The notes: generated from the sequence alone by a model not told the origin. Counted from the first letter of the stretch, positions 34,323 to 43,915 are shown. The stretch: DNA of 64,000 nucleotides from Thioclava dalianensis (GCF_000715505.1 NZ_JHEH01000001.1:1-64000); one strand, 5' to 3'. Made by a program: numbers and translations.

Positions 34323-35504
34323 TCAACTCCCCTCAGCAGGAATGCCCAGCAAAGTCATCGCAAGCCCCACGACTGCCAGCGCCCAGAAGGCACCACTTTT
34401 CAAACCCTTGCTTTGCAACGCAGCGAGCACCGCCTGCAAGGTGTAATAGGCCGCGAAGGCGCGCGAGGCATAGGAGATGATCACGAAAATATCCGTGCTC
34501 CACGTCAGCGCGACGCCCGTCGCAATCAGCACCGGATAGGCGTGTTTGGGCGCGATCTTTCCCCTCGTGAATTCCGAGATCAGACCGCCCGCGCCGCCCG
34601 TATCCGCGACGGCTGCGGAGAATTGCGCGGCCAAGGCCGCCGCCACCAGCATGCCCGGCAAGATGGGCGCTACGACCCGCATCATGTCGATGATCGCGGT
34701 CTCATTGAGGTTATGCGCATCGGGGGTGAACAGAAAGGCCAGCAGCGTGATGTAGATCATGTAGATTGCCGTGGCCAACATCTGCGCCCAGCGCATCGCG
34801 TCGATCCGCGTCGGCGCATCATAGCTTTTGCCAAGATAGCGCGCGGTCTCGAAGCCCTGCACGGTCACGATCAGACCAAAGATCAGGCGCAGCGCGTCCC
34901 ATGGCCCCATGCGGGAGGGATCGAAGATCAGCGCGTGATCGACGGCCTTGCCGCCAAAGAACACCGCAAGGCCCAAGAGCAGCCCGCCGATGATCGCGAG
35001 CTTGAGGGCGACGGTCGCATATTCCATATTCTCCAGCGCATGAAACCCGCCGCTAAATCCTGCCACCGCGACCACGCCCAGCATCACGGTCGTGACGATC
35101 CGCGCCGTGAGATCGCCATCCCAAGGTGTAAGAGAGACCGCGAAGGCCCCGAAAAGATTGAGATAATAGGCGACCGAGATCACATAGGCGAAGGCCAGTG
35201 CCAGCTGAGCCACCTGCTCGATCCGTGCGACAAGCGCTGTGTCGGGCGTCTCTTCGGCGGCGATATTGGTGCGCACGGCTGCGCCAAACAGCCAGCCCGC
35301 CAAGCACAGAACCGCCATCGCCACCGGGGCCCATGCGCCAAATTGCACTTCGAGGATCGGCCCAAGGATCAAAAAACCCGAGCCGATGATAGAGGCCAGC
35401 GGCGTGATCATCGCCCGCCAGCGCGGACGCCCGCGCAGGAATGGCAGGAACATCGCGCCAAGGATCGCAAGCGACAGAAGGAAGATGGAAAAATTGAGAA
35501 GCAT
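34323..35504 (-). CDS. APC-like permease, about 10-12 membrane segments
   Basis: The 393-residue protein is nearly all membrane segments. It has a broken first segment (GSGFLILGPILEVQFGAW) and an EFTRGK-type loop, as in the amino-acid/polyamine/organocation superfamily, so it is probably a secondary transporter. The substrate cannot be told. I take the ATG at 35504; an alternative lies at 35525, and the frame is open beyond that into the promoter region. It is divergent from the photolyase gene and shares its 210-base upstream region. Confidence 0.7.
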   Translation of the reverse strand: MLLNFSIFLLSLAILGAMFLPFLRGRPRWRAMITPLASIIGSGFLILGPILEVQFGAWAPVAMAVLCLAGWLFGAAVRTNIAAEETPDTALVARIEQVAQLALAFAYVISVAYYLNLFGAFAVSLTPWDGDLTARIVTTVMLGVVAVAGFSGGFHALENMEYATVALKLAIIGGLLLGLAVFFGGKAVDHALIFDPSRMGPWDALRLIFGLIVTVQGFETARYLGKSYDAPTRIDAMRWAQMLATAIYMIYITLLAFLFTPDAHNLNETAIIDMMRVVAPILPGMLVAAALAAQFSAAVADTGGAGGLISEFTRGKIAPKHAYPVLIATGVALTWSTDIFVIISYASRAFAAYYTLQAVLAALQSKGLKSGAFWALAVVGLAMTLLGIPAEGS

Positions 35505-35581
35505 AGGGCCTAGGCCTCGCAGCATGACAAAGGACGGATGTACCGCTGGAGCGATAAGGCGCGAGAAGGCATGCGGTTCCC

Positions 35582-35599
35582 TGTCACGGCGTTGTGACA
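35582..35599. promoter_or_regulatory. Palindrome between the permease and photolyase genes
   Basis: TGTCAC (35582-35587) and GTGACA (35594-35599) form a 6-6-6 palindrome in the divergent region. This is a plausible operator for either gene, with a layout like dimeric regulators. The binding protein is unknown. Confidence 0.4.
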
Positions 35600-35716
35600 C
35601 GCTACTGGCCCGCGTGGCGCGCTGCAAGGGGCTGTCAGCGGCCAAATCGCGTCGATAAATGAACCAACTGGGCCGTTGGGCGTAATGTCCTAGCAAGATA
35701 ACCGAAGGGGCAGTTT

Positions 35717-37126
35717 GTGAGCGATGTGAATATCCTGTGGCTGCGGCGCGATTTCCGCTTTCATGATCATCCCGCAATGGTTGCGGCCTGTGCCGACGGG
35801 GCGCGGGTGATCCCGGTGGTGATCCGTGATGCGCAGATCGACTCGCTTGGGGCCGCTCCGAAATGGCGGATGGGCGAGGCGATCGCGCAGTTCTCGGACG
35901 CGCTTGGCGAGATCGGGTCGCGGCTGATCCTGCGCACGGGCGAGCCTTTGCAGGTGCTGCGCGAGCTTGTGGCGCAGACGGGCGCGCAATCGGTGCATTG
36001 GTCGCGCGCCTATGATCCGGCCTCGATTGCGCGCGACACAGAGGTTAAAACCGGTCTCAAGGCAGATGGAACGGGTGCGCAGAGCCATGCGGGCCATCTG
36101 CTGTTTGAGCCGTGGAGCGTGGAGACCGGCAAGGGCGAGCCCTACAAGGTCTATAGCCCGTATTGGCGCGCCGTGAAGGATCGCTTCATCGACGCACCGC
36201 TGAAAACCGTGTCTGAACTTCCCGCGCCAAGTGATTGGCCAGACAGCGAAAACCTGAATGACTGGGGTTTGGGTCGCGCGATGAATCGCGGCGCTGACGT
36301 GGTTGCGCGCTATGCGCATGTGGGCGAGGCTTCGGCGCAGGGGCGTCTGGCGGCCTTTCTGCGCGATCATGTGGACCATTACAAAGAGATGCGCGATATC
36401 CCGTCTTCGGGGGCGACCTCGGGGCTGTCGGAAAACCTGACCTATGGCGAGATTTCTCCGCGCGCGATCTGGCATGCGGGCTGGCGGCATCTCGAAGAAG
36501 GCGCGCAGGGCGCGGAGCATTTCCTCAAAGAGCTGGTCTGGCGCGAATTCGCGTGGCATCTGCTCTATCACTTCCCCGATCTGGCGGATGCAAATTGGCG
36601 CGAGGAGTGGAACGGCTTTCCTTGGCGTCCTGACAATAACGACGCCGAGGCGTGGCGGCGCGGTATGACGGGCGAACCTTTCGTCGATGCCGCGATGCGC
36701 GAGATGTATGTGACGGGCACGATGCACAATCGCGCGCGGATGATCGTGGCTTCTTACCTGACCAAACATCTGATGACCGACTGGCGGGTCGGGCGGCGCT
36801 GGTTCGAGGCGTGCTTGATCGATTGGGATCCAGCGTCGAATGCGATGGGCTGGCAATGGGTGGCAGGTCCGGGGCCGGATGCAGCACCGTATTTCCGCGT
36901 CTTCAACCCCGAGACGCAACTTGAAAAGTTCGATAAATCAGGTCTCTACTGTCGGGACTTCATCGCCGAAGGGCAGGGGAACCCGCCCCAAAGCGCGCGC
37001 GATTTCTTCGCCGCAATCCCGCGCAGCTGGAATCTTTCGCCTGATCAGGACTACCCGACGCGTATTGTGGCGCTCAAGGAGGGACGTGAGCGCGCGCTGA
37101 GCGCTTATCACAGCCATCGAGACTAG
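35717..37126 (+). CDS. phrB: Deoxyribodipyrimidine photolyase (cryptochrome/photolyase family)
   Basis: The enzyme uses light and FAD to split pyrimidine dimers. The N-terminal alpha/beta domain starts LWLRRDFRFHDHPA. The FAD-binding C-terminal part shows GLSENLTYGEISPRAIW, FLKELVWREFAWHLLYH, MHNRARMIVASYLTKHL and DWRVGRRWFEACLIDWDPASNAMGWQW, all diagnostic. The start is the GTG at 35717 after AAGGGG. The length of 469 residues is normal for a class I CPD photolyase. Confidence 0.95.
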   Translation: MSDVNILWLRRDFRFHDHPAMVAACADGARVIPVVIRDAQIDSLGAAPKWRMGEAIAQFSDALGEIGSRLILRTGEPLQVLRELVAQTGAQSVHWSRAYDPASIARDTEVKTGLKADGTGAQSHAGHLLFEPWSVETGKGEPYKVYSPYWRAVKDRFIDAPLKTVSELPAPSDWPDSENLNDWGLGRAMNRGADVVARYAHVGEASAQGRLAAFLRDHVDHYKEMRDIPSSGATSGLSENLTYGEISPRAIWHAGWRHLEEGAQGAEHFLKELVWREFAWHLLYHFPDLADANWREEWNGFPWRPDNNDAEAWRRGMTGEPFVDAAMREMYVTGTMHNRARMIVASYLTKHLMTDWRVGRRWFEACLIDWDPASNAMGWQWVAGPGPDAAPYFRVFNPETQLEKFDKSGLYCRDFIAEGQGNPPQSARDFFAAIPRSWNLSPDQDYPTRIVALKEGRERALSAYHSHRD

Positions 37127-37260
37127 GCGCGACGCCTGTCGCAGCCGGGCTTCATGCCACGCTTTATCCGCAATTTCGCCCTAATTTTGGTCCATTGGCT
37201 CCGATAGTCTTCTAGGCTTCCGGGGTGCGTCGTGGGGGCGAGGGATTACGGAGTAACGGT

Positions 37261-37743
37261 ATGCAGCGTTTGGTTGTTCGAAATTCACAGATGCAGATCC
37301 CGACCATGGCCAAGCTTTGCGCGGCGCTGTGGCTTGCCTTCACGGGGTTCTTCGCCGCGCAAGAGATCCTGCCCAATCTGCCCGATGGGGTCGAGGGCGC
37401 GGGCGTGCTGCCCGTGATCGCCGCCTCCTTCGGATTGTTGATCGGCTGGCGCGTGGTCGGGCTTTATCCGGGGCGGCGCTGGCATGAGGCGTTAAATGAC
37501 GGGCTTCGCGGGGCGGTCTATATGATGCTCTGGAGCTACGGGTTTCTGGGCGTCGCGCAGATGCTCAAACTCGCATCGCGCATGCGCTATCGTGATATCG
37601 GCGAGGCCACTATCGACATTGTCGGGCAGGCTGCAATCGTCGCGCAGGCCTCGATGTCGCTGAGTGTGGCCGCTGTGCTGATTGTCGGCGCGGCCTTTGC
37701 CGGTCTCAGCTCGGAATGGGCGCATCGGCGCTTTGGGCGATAA
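37261..37743 (+). CDS. trgA: TrgA family membrane protein (tellurite resistance locus)
   Basis: TrgA is a small inner-membrane protein of the Rhodobacter sphaeroides trgAB tellurite-resistance locus, with unknown mechanism. Four hydrophobic segments are seen in 160 residues. The motif IAASFGLLIGWRVVGLYPGRRW and the following NDGLRGAVYMMLW match the family. I use the ATG at 37261, with GGAG 7 bases upstream; starts at 37291 or 37306 are possible. trgB follows after 79 bases. Confidence 0.88.
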   Translation: MQRLVVRNSQMQIPTMAKLCAALWLAFTGFFAAQEILPNLPDGVEGAGVLPVIAASFGLLIGWRVVGLYPGRRWHEALNDGLRGAVYMMLWSYGFLGVAQMLKLASRMRYRDIGEATIDIVGQAAIVAQASMSLSVAAVLIVGAAFAGLSSEWAHRRFGR

Positions 37744-37822
37744 GCGCGTATCGGGAAAGCCTTGACATCACGGGTCAGGCTTGCACGCTGCGGCCAGTTC
37801 AATTGCAATCGGCCTCCCAATT

Positions 37823-38947
37823 ATGATTCAGCATTTTTTCTACGGCACGCTGTGCCATCCGCCACTGCTCGCGGCGGTGATCGGGCGCGTGCCCGAGATG
37901 CGCCGGGCCAGCCTTGCCGATTTCGCAGCCCGCGAGGCCTGCGCCGAGGGGGTGGGCTTGGGCTTTCCGATATTGGTGCCCGAGGCCGGGATCACCACAC
38001 GGGGGCTTTTGTGCCAGCTCAGCGACAAGGAAGCCGAGGCGATCAGCTGGTATGAATGGGGCTACCGGGCCGAGCAAATGGATGTGGTGGGCCCCAAAGG
38101 GCTGGAGCCTGCGCGCGTCTGGCATCCCGAGAGCGGGCATTGGGAGGTGGGCGATCTCTGGACGCTCGATGACTGGATGCCACGTTGGGGCGCGCTGAAA
38201 ACCGAAGGGGCGCGCGAATTTATCCGCGAGGCGCGTCAGATCGGTCCAGAGGCCGCCAATCGCCGCTATGGCTCGATCTTGTTGCGCGCAGCCTCCAAGA
38301 TCAATGCGCAAACCGCGCCGCTGCCCGAAACCCTGCGCAGGAAGGCCACGCCTGACGACGTGAAGATCGAGGCACAAGATATTGGTTATCATGGGTTCTT
38401 TCTGGTCGAAGATTATCGCCTTCGGCATCGGCTGTTCGATGGCGGGCAGTCCGAGCCGCTGGAGCGCGCAGTGTTCGTCTCGGGCGATGCGGCGGTGGTT
38501 TTGCCCTATGATCCGGCGCGCGACCGGGTGCTTTTGATCGAGCAGTTTCGGCCCGGTCCGATGGCACGCGGAGAGCCCAACCCGTGGCTCATCGAGGCCA
38601 TTGCGGGGCGCGTCGATCCCGGTGAACCGCCCGAGACTACCGCCCGGCGAGAAGCTCTGGAGGAGGCAGGCATAACGCTTGCGGAGTTGATCAAAGCCCC
38701 GCGCTTTTATGCCTCACCGGGGGCAAAGACGGAGTTTATCCATTGTTATATCGGCGTGACCGATCTGCCCGATGAGGCCGGATCTCCGGGCGGGCTTGCC
38801 TCTGAAGGCGAGGATATTCGCCCGCATCTGGTACCGTTTTCGCGCTTGATGGAGATGGTCGAGAGCGGCGAGGCGGGCAATGCGCCGCTGGTCGTTCTGG
38901 CCCTTTGGCTGGCACAGAACAGGGCACAGTTGCGCGCCAAGGCTTGA
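37823..38947 (+). CDS. trgB: TrgB: gamma-glutamylcyclotransferase-like domain fused to an ADP-ribose-pyrophosphatase-type NUDIX domain
   Basis: The N-terminal part (about residues 1-130) opens with the FFYGTLCHPPLL motif of the GGCT/AIG2 fold. The C-terminal part (about residues 190-374) is a NUDIX hydrolase. Its Nudix box is GRVDPGEPPETTARREALEEAG at about residues 262-283, with the REx2EExG core intact, as in ADP-sugar pyrophosphatases. TrgB of R. sphaeroides was linked to tellurite resistance. The domain pairing suggests action on nucleotide-sugar or glutathione-like molecules, which is inference. Confidence 0.87.
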   Translation: MIQHFFYGTLCHPPLLAAVIGRVPEMRRASLADFAAREACAEGVGLGFPILVPEAGITTRGLLCQLSDKEAEAISWYEWGYRAEQMDVVGPKGLEPARVWHPESGHWEVGDLWTLDDWMPRWGALKTEGAREFIREARQIGPEAANRRYGSILLRAASKINAQTAPLPETLRRKATPDDVKIEAQDIGYHGFFLVEDYRLRHRLFDGGQSEPLERAVFVSGDAAVVLPYDPARDRVLLIEQFRPGPMARGEPNPWLIEAIAGRVDPGEPPETTARREALEEAGITLAELIKAPRFYASPGAKTEFIHCYIGVTDLPDEAGSPGGLASEGEDIRPHLVPFSRLMEMVESGEAGNAPLVVLALWLAQNRAQLRAKA

Positions 38948-39014
38948 GGTGCAGCGCGGCTCGGCCTAAGTCTGAGGCAGCGCTCGAGAGGTGTGCGCGA
39001 CAGTGGAGGCTTCA

Positions 39015-40046
39015 ATGCGACTTTTCAGTGATCTTGCGGCTGCGGTGGGCCATACGCCGCTCATCAAATTGCGTCAGGCCTCAGAGGCCACGGGCTGCAC
39101 GATCCTTGGCAAGGCGGAGTTCCTCAATCCCGGCCAGTCGGTCAAGGACCGCGCGGCGCTGTTCATCATCCGCGACGCGATCCAGCTCGGCACGCTGCGC
39201 CCCGGCGGCACCATCGTTGAGGGCACGGCGGGCAATACCGGGATCGGGCTTGCACTGGTCGGCGCCTCGATGGGTTTCCGCTCGGTGATCGTGATCCCCG
39301 AGACCCAGAGCCAGGAAAAGAAAGACATGCTGCGGCTTGCAGGGGCCGAACTGGTCGAAGTCCCAGCCGCGCCCTACAAGAACCCGAATAATTTCGTGCG
39401 CTATTCCGAGCGTCTGGCCATCGCGCTCAATGAGAGCGATCCCAACGGGGCGATCTGGGCCAACCAGTTCGACAACACGGCCAACCGGCAGGCTCATATC
39501 GAGACCACCGGTCCCGAGATCTGGGAACAGACCGGCGGCAAGGTCGACGGCTTCACCTGCGCGGTGGGGTCTGGCGGCACGCTGGCGGGCATCGGCCTTT
39601 ATCTTCAGCCCAAGGGCGTCAAGATCGCGCTGGCCGACCCCGACGGCGCAGCGCTGCACAGTTTCTACACCACGGGCGAGCTGAAATCCGAGGGTTCCTC
39701 GATTGCCGAGGGCATCGGGCAGGGCCGGATCACCGCCAATCTTGAGGGGTTCACCCCTGATATGAGCTTCAACATCCCCGATAGCGAGGCTCTGCCCATC
39801 GTGTTCGACCTGCTGGCCCATGAGGGGCTGTGCCTAGGGGCCTCTTCGGGGGTGAACGTTGCGGGCGCGATCCGCATGGCCAATGAGATGGGGCCGGGCC
39901 ACACGATTGTGACGGTGCTGTGCGATTACGGCCAGCGCTATCAGTCGAAACTGTTCAATCCTGCCTTCCTGCGTGAAAAGGGCCTGCCCGTGCCGGACTG
40001 GCTTGACGGGCCGGGGCGGTCGGTGCCGGATGTGTTCGCCCAATGA
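39015..40046 (+). CDS. cysK: Cysteine synthase A (O-acetylserine sulfhydrylase)
   Basis: CysK makes cysteine from O-acetylserine and sulfide with pyridoxal phosphate. The Schiff-base Lys is K44 in NPGQSVKDRAA. The phosphate-binding loops EGTAGNTGIGLA and GSGGTLAGIG are complete. I take the ATG at 39015 after GGAGG; the frame is open further upstream. At 343 residues it is slightly longer than the E. coli enzyme. It sits third in trgA-trgB-cysK, the order known from R. sphaeroides, and overlaps the channel gene downstream by 4 bases. Confidence 0.95.
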   Translation: MRLFSDLAAAVGHTPLIKLRQASEATGCTILGKAEFLNPGQSVKDRAALFIIRDAIQLGTLRPGGTIVEGTAGNTGIGLALVGASMGFRSVIVIPETQSQEKKDMLRLAGAELVEVPAAPYKNPNNFVRYSERLAIALNESDPNGAIWANQFDNTANRQAHIETTGPEIWEQTGGKVDGFTCAVGSGGTLAGIGLYLQPKGVKIALADPDGAALHSFYTTGELKSEGSSIAEGIGQGRITANLEGFTPDMSFNIPDSEALPIVFDLLAHEGLCLGASSGVNVAGAIRMANEMGPGHTIVTVLCDYGQRYQSKLFNPAFLREKGLPVPDWLDGPGRSVPDVFAQ

Positions 40047-42583
40047 TCTGGCGATTGGCGCGCCTGTGTTTGGTGCTTCTCATGCTGGCTCTGCCGGGGC
40101 TGGCACTTGCGCAATCGGGCGGTCAACCCGATACGCCCGACTATAACGCTTGGGAAAAGATTGCGAGCAGCGCTGAGACCCAAGTTCAGGACGGCACGAT
40201 CAACGGGACCGCGCTCGATGACCTGCGCAGCTCGATCACTGATTGGCGCCAGAAATTTCAGGCGGCCGAAGGGGTCAACTCGGCTCAGATCGATACGGTG
40301 AAAGCCCAGATCAGCGGGCTTGGACCGGCCCCCAAAGAGGGCGAGACCGAAGATAAGGCGATTGCAAGCCGCCGCTCGCAGCTCAATGACGAGCTCTCTT
40401 CGCTGCAAGCGCCCGTGATACGCGCCAAAGAGGCCGAGAGCCGCGCCGATGCGATCGTCGCCAATATCGACAAGCTGATCCGCGCACGACAGACTGACAA
40501 GTTGCTGCGGCTGACGCCGACACCGCTGAACCCGGTCAACTGGCCCGCGGCGCTGACGGTCACGACGGCTTTGGGCGGGGCGCTTGGCTCGGAGATGACG
40601 CAGCGGCTGAGCGGGCGCGACCCTTACGCCACGCTGCGCGATCATGCGCCGGTGATCGTCGGGCTGTTGCTGCTGGCCTTGCTGCTGACGATCCGGGGAC
40701 GGGCGTGGATCGAGAAGCTTGCGCTGGTGCTTGAGGCCAAGCTTGCGCTGCGCGCGCGCCGCGTGATCGATGCGATCGTCTCGCTGGGGCAATTGTTCCT
40801 GCCACTCGCAGGCGTCATCTTGTTGGTCACGGCACTGCGCCAGACCGCGCTGATGGGGCCGCTTTGGGATGAGCTGGCGATTACGCTGGCCGGATCCTCC
40901 ACCGTGATTATCACCTCGATCTGGCTCGCAGGCCGTGTCTTTCCGAAAAGCGAGACGCAAGAGGCGCCGTTAAAACTCTTGCCATCGCGCCGCCGTGAGG
41001 GGCGGATCCTGACGATCACGCTGGGCGTTCTCGTCGCGATGCAAGGGCCGCTGGCCTCATGGATCACGAGCCGGGGCGAGCAGGTGCTCGACAGCGCCGC
41101 CAAGACCGCAGCGCAAGCTGATGCGCTGGCCACGACGCTCGATGCCGGTTTCGGCGTTCTGGCCTTTCCGGTGCAGGTGCTGGGCGGGCTGTTCCTGTTC
41201 CGCTTCGGGCGCCTCATGCGGCGGCATATGCGCTATGAGACCGCCGATAACGAGGAGAGCGTGTTTCGCGACCGTCTCGTGGTGGCCATCGGCTCTCTGG
41301 TGATCGCGGTTGCTGTGATCGGGCCGCTGCTGGGCGCGATTGGTTATGTGAACGCCGCAAACGCCCTGATCTGGCCGCTGGTCAAGACGTTGGGCCTGAT
41401 GGCGCTGGTGCTGCTCACGCAGGAGTTCTTCGCCGATCTCTTCGTTCTTGTGACGCGGCGCGAGGATGATGCGCGCGAGTCGCTGATCCCGGCGCTGATC
41501 GGGTTCTTGCTGGGGCTGATGGCGCTGCCAATTGCGGCTCTGATCTGGGGGGCACGGGTCGATGATCTGCTTGAGCTTTGGGCGAATTTCCAAAGTGGGA
41601 TGTCGGTCGGGGGCGTGAATATATCACCCGGGGTCTTTGTGACCTTCGTGGTGATCTTCATGGTCGGGCTTCTGGCCACGCGGATCGTTCAGGGCGCGCT
41701 CAAGACCTCGCTGTTGCCCAAGACCAAGATCGACAAGGGCGGTCAGAACGCGATTGTCTCGGGGCTTGGCTATCTGGGGATCTTTCTCGCAGCCCTGATC
41801 GCGATTTCCTCGGCCGGGATTGATCTCAGCTCGCTCGCGATTGTCGCAGGTGCATTGTCGGTGGGGGTTGGTTTCGGTCTGCAAACCATCGTTCAGAACT
41901 TCGTCTCGGGGATCATCCTACTGATCGAGCGGCCGATCTCGGAGGGCGACTGGATCGAAGTCGGCAGCCAGATGGGGATCGTGAAGGCGATCTCGGTCCG
42001 CTCTACCCGGATCGAGACTTTCGACCGTACCGAAGTGATCGTGCCCAATGCCGATCTGATCTCGGGTCAGGTGACGAACTGGACGCGCTCGAACGTGACG
42101 GGGCGGTTGATTTTGCCAGTGGGCGTGGCCTATGGCACGGACACGCGGCTGGTCGAGAAGATCCTGCTGGAGATCGCGCAGAACGAGGCGCTGGTGATGA
42201 TGAACCCGGAACCCACCGTGGTGTTCAGCGGATTTGGCGCAAGCAGTCTTGATTTCGAGATCCGTGCGATCCTGTCGGATGTGAACTTCATCCTGCGGGT
42301 GAAAAGCGACATGAATCACGAGATCAACGCCCGGTTCGCCGAGGCCGGGATCGAGATTCCCTTCCCGCAGCAGGATCTGTGGTTGCGCAATCCCGAGACC
42401 CTGCGCGCAGCGCCCCAGCGTCCCGCCACGGATGAGACGCCGCCTGCGCCCGAAAAGGCCGATGAGCCCAAAGAGCGCGCCGAACAGCTTGGCCGTCCGA
42501 TGAAGGGTGAAGGGATGGAGGAGGTCGACCGCCAAAGCGAAAGCGACACCGATGGTGACGCAGGCGGAGACGGGGCGCGCTAG
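40043..42583 (+). CDS. Large mechanosensitive channel, DUF3772 + MscS family
   Basis: A signal peptide (to about residue 23) leads into a periplasmic helical DUF3772 domain (about residues 30-160). About ten membrane segments follow, then the MscS core (about residues 600-770: LGVGFGLQTIVQNFVSG-like pore helix, then EGDWIEVGSQMGIVKAISVRSTRIETFDRTEVIVPN). The tail is long, charged and probably disordered. At 846 residues it is of the MscK-like large type. Such channels release solutes on osmotic downshift. It overlaps the cysK stop by 4 bases. Confidence 0.9.
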   Translation: MIWRLARLCLVLLMLALPGLALAQSGGQPDTPDYNAWEKIASSAETQVQDGTINGTALDDLRSSITDWRQKFQAAEGVNSAQIDTVKAQISGLGPAPKEGETEDKAIASRRSQLNDELSSLQAPVIRAKEAESRADAIVANIDKLIRARQTDKLLRLTPTPLNPVNWPAALTVTTALGGALGSEMTQRLSGRDPYATLRDHAPVIVGLLLLALLLTIRGRAWIEKLALVLEAKLALRARRVIDAIVSLGQLFLPLAGVILLVTALRQTALMGPLWDELAITLAGSSTVIITSIWLAGRVFPKSETQEAPLKLLPSRRREGRILTITLGVLVAMQGPLASWITSRGEQVLDSAAKTAAQADALATTLDAGFGVLAFPVQVLGGLFLFRFGRLMRRHMRYETADNEESVFRDRLVVAIGSLVIAVAVIGPLLGAIGYVNAANALIWPLVKTLGLMALVLLTQEFFADLFVLVTRREDDARESLIPALIGFLLGLMALPIAALIWGARVDDLLELWANFQSGMSVGGVNISPGVFVTFVVIFMVGLLATRIVQGALKTSLLPKTKIDKGGQNAIVSGLGYLGIFLAALIAISSAGIDLSSLAIVAGALSVGVGFGLQTIVQNFVSGIILLIERPISEGDWIEVGSQMGIVKAISVRSTRIETFDRTEVIVPNADLISGQVTNWTRSNVTGRLILPVGVAYGTDTRLVEKILLEIAQNEALVMMNPEPTVVFSGFGASSLDFEIRAILSDVNFILRVKSDMNHEINARFAEAGIEIPFPQQDLWLRNPETLRAAPQRPATDETPPAPEKADEPKERAEQLGRPMKGEGMEEVDRQSESDTDGDAGGDGAR

Positions 42584-43312
42584 ATGGGTGATGTGCCTGC
42601 GTTTCGCGCCAATCCCTATCTGCGCCGGGTTGAGACGGAGGTCACGGGCCACACGGCGGAGGGCGGGATTTGCTGCGCGGATTCGATCTTTTATCCCACG
42701 GGGGGCGGGCAGCCCGGCGATAGCGGACGGCTGCATTGGTCCGGTGGCTCACTTGGCATTGCCACCGCCATAAAGCCGGGCCCTGATGCGCCGGGGCCCG
42801 CGATCCTCGTGCCCTCCGAGCCGCAGCCAATGCCGCGCGTGGGCACGATCGTGACCCAAGAGATCGACTGGGAGCGCCGTCACCGCCACATGCGGATGCA
42901 TACGGCGCTGCATCTGCTGTCGGTGGCGCTGCCCTTTCCCGTGAGCGGTGGTCAGATCGGCCCGGAGCGCGGGCGGCTGGATTTCGATATGCCGGAAAAG
43001 CCGGAAAATCCCGATGCGATCACAGCGCAGATCAACGACTGGATCGCGCAGGATCTTCCCGTCAACGAATATTGGATCACGCAAGATGAGCTGCGCGCAC
43101 ATCCCGAGCTGATCAAGACGATGTCGGTCAGCCCGCCTGCGGGTTCAGGCCCGGTGCGGCTGATCGCGATTGGAGAGGCGGCTGCGCGGATCGATCTGCA
43201 ACCCTGTGGCGGCACCCATGTCGCGCGTCTGTCAGAGATCGGGGCGGTGCGCCTTGGCAAGATCGACAGCAAGGGCCGCCAGAACCGCCGGGTCTATCTT
43301 CATCTCGTCTGA
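42584..43312 (+). CDS. AlaX-like alanyl-tRNA editing protein, 242 aa
   Basis: This stand-alone editing domain hydrolyses mischarged Ser- or Gly-tRNA(Ala). The zinc-binding residues of the family are seen as H106 and H110 (MHTALHLL) and C208 and H212 (CGGTHV). The N-terminal half holds the FYPTGGGQPGDSG motif shared with alanyl-tRNA synthetase editing domains. Its ATG immediately follows the stop of the channel gene, so it belongs to the same operon. Its 3' end overlaps the convergent PACE gene by 13 bases. Confidence 0.9.
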   Translation: MGDVPAFRANPYLRRVETEVTGHTAEGGICCADSIFYPTGGGQPGDSGRLHWSGGSLGIATAIKPGPDAPGPAILVPSEPQPMPRVGTIVTQEIDWERRHRHMRMHTALHLLSVALPFPVSGGQIGPERGRLDFDMPEKPENPDAITAQINDWIAQDLPVNEYWITQDELRAHPELIKTMSVSPPAGSGPVRLIAIGEAAARIDLQPCGGTHVARLSEIGAVRLGKIDSKGRQNRRVYLHLV

Positions 43313-43749
43313 GTGAGCCCTGCGCGGCTTGTGCGCGCATCGGGCGGCGGGAAAACGAGGTCATAGAGCCAGTTAAACCCAAAGGCGTAGACCAGATAGA
43401 AGAGCGCAAAGGACAGGTCCATCACGAAGGCCGCGCCCAGCGAGATCCCCAGATACCATGCGATGAACGGCATCAGCACGATCAGCAAGCCGCCCTCGAA
43501 GCTTACGGCATGGACGATGCGGATGCGCAGCGTTTTGACCGTTGTGCCGCAAAGGCGCCGGAGCGCGCGATCAAAGGCGTAGTTATACGCAAAATTCCAG
43601 ACGGTCGCGAGGGTTGCGCTGACGATCGTGACCACACCAATCGCATGCGCGGGCATGTGAAAGACCGCAGAGCCAAGCGGAATGACGATCAGGAGGGCGA
43701 TGATTTCGAAGCTGAGTGCGTGACGAAGACGGTCGAGCGGAGAGCGCAT
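43300..43749 (-). CDS. PACE family efflux protein (BTP domain)
   Basis: The 149-residue protein has four membrane segments built from two related halves, the pattern of proteobacterial antimicrobial compound efflux proteins. The first half opens DRLRHALSFEIIALLIVIPLGS and the second opens RIVHAVSFEGGLLIVLMPF, each with the conserved Glu after Ser-Phe. Known members export chlorhexidine or polyamines by proton exchange. The substrate here is not known. Confidence 0.88.
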   Translation of the reverse strand: MRSPLDRLRHALSFEIIALLIVIPLGSAVFHMPAHAIGVVTIVSATLATVWNFAYNYAFDRALRRLCGTTVKTLRIRIVHAVSFEGGLLIVLMPFIAWYLGISLGAAFVMDLSFALFYLVYAFGFNWLYDLVFPPPDARTSRAGLTQTR

Positions 43750-43915
43750 GGGACACCAAATATCGGTGCCGGGTCGTCCCGGCTATGGACCAGATCGGGG
43801 AGGTCGTCCTCGCAGGGTCCAGATGGCACGGGATTGCGCGATTTTCAAGAGGCTGCGGCTTGCGCGGCGCCCTTGGTTGCAGCCGGGGAACCATGGGTCC
43901 CCCGGCGCGTGGCTC

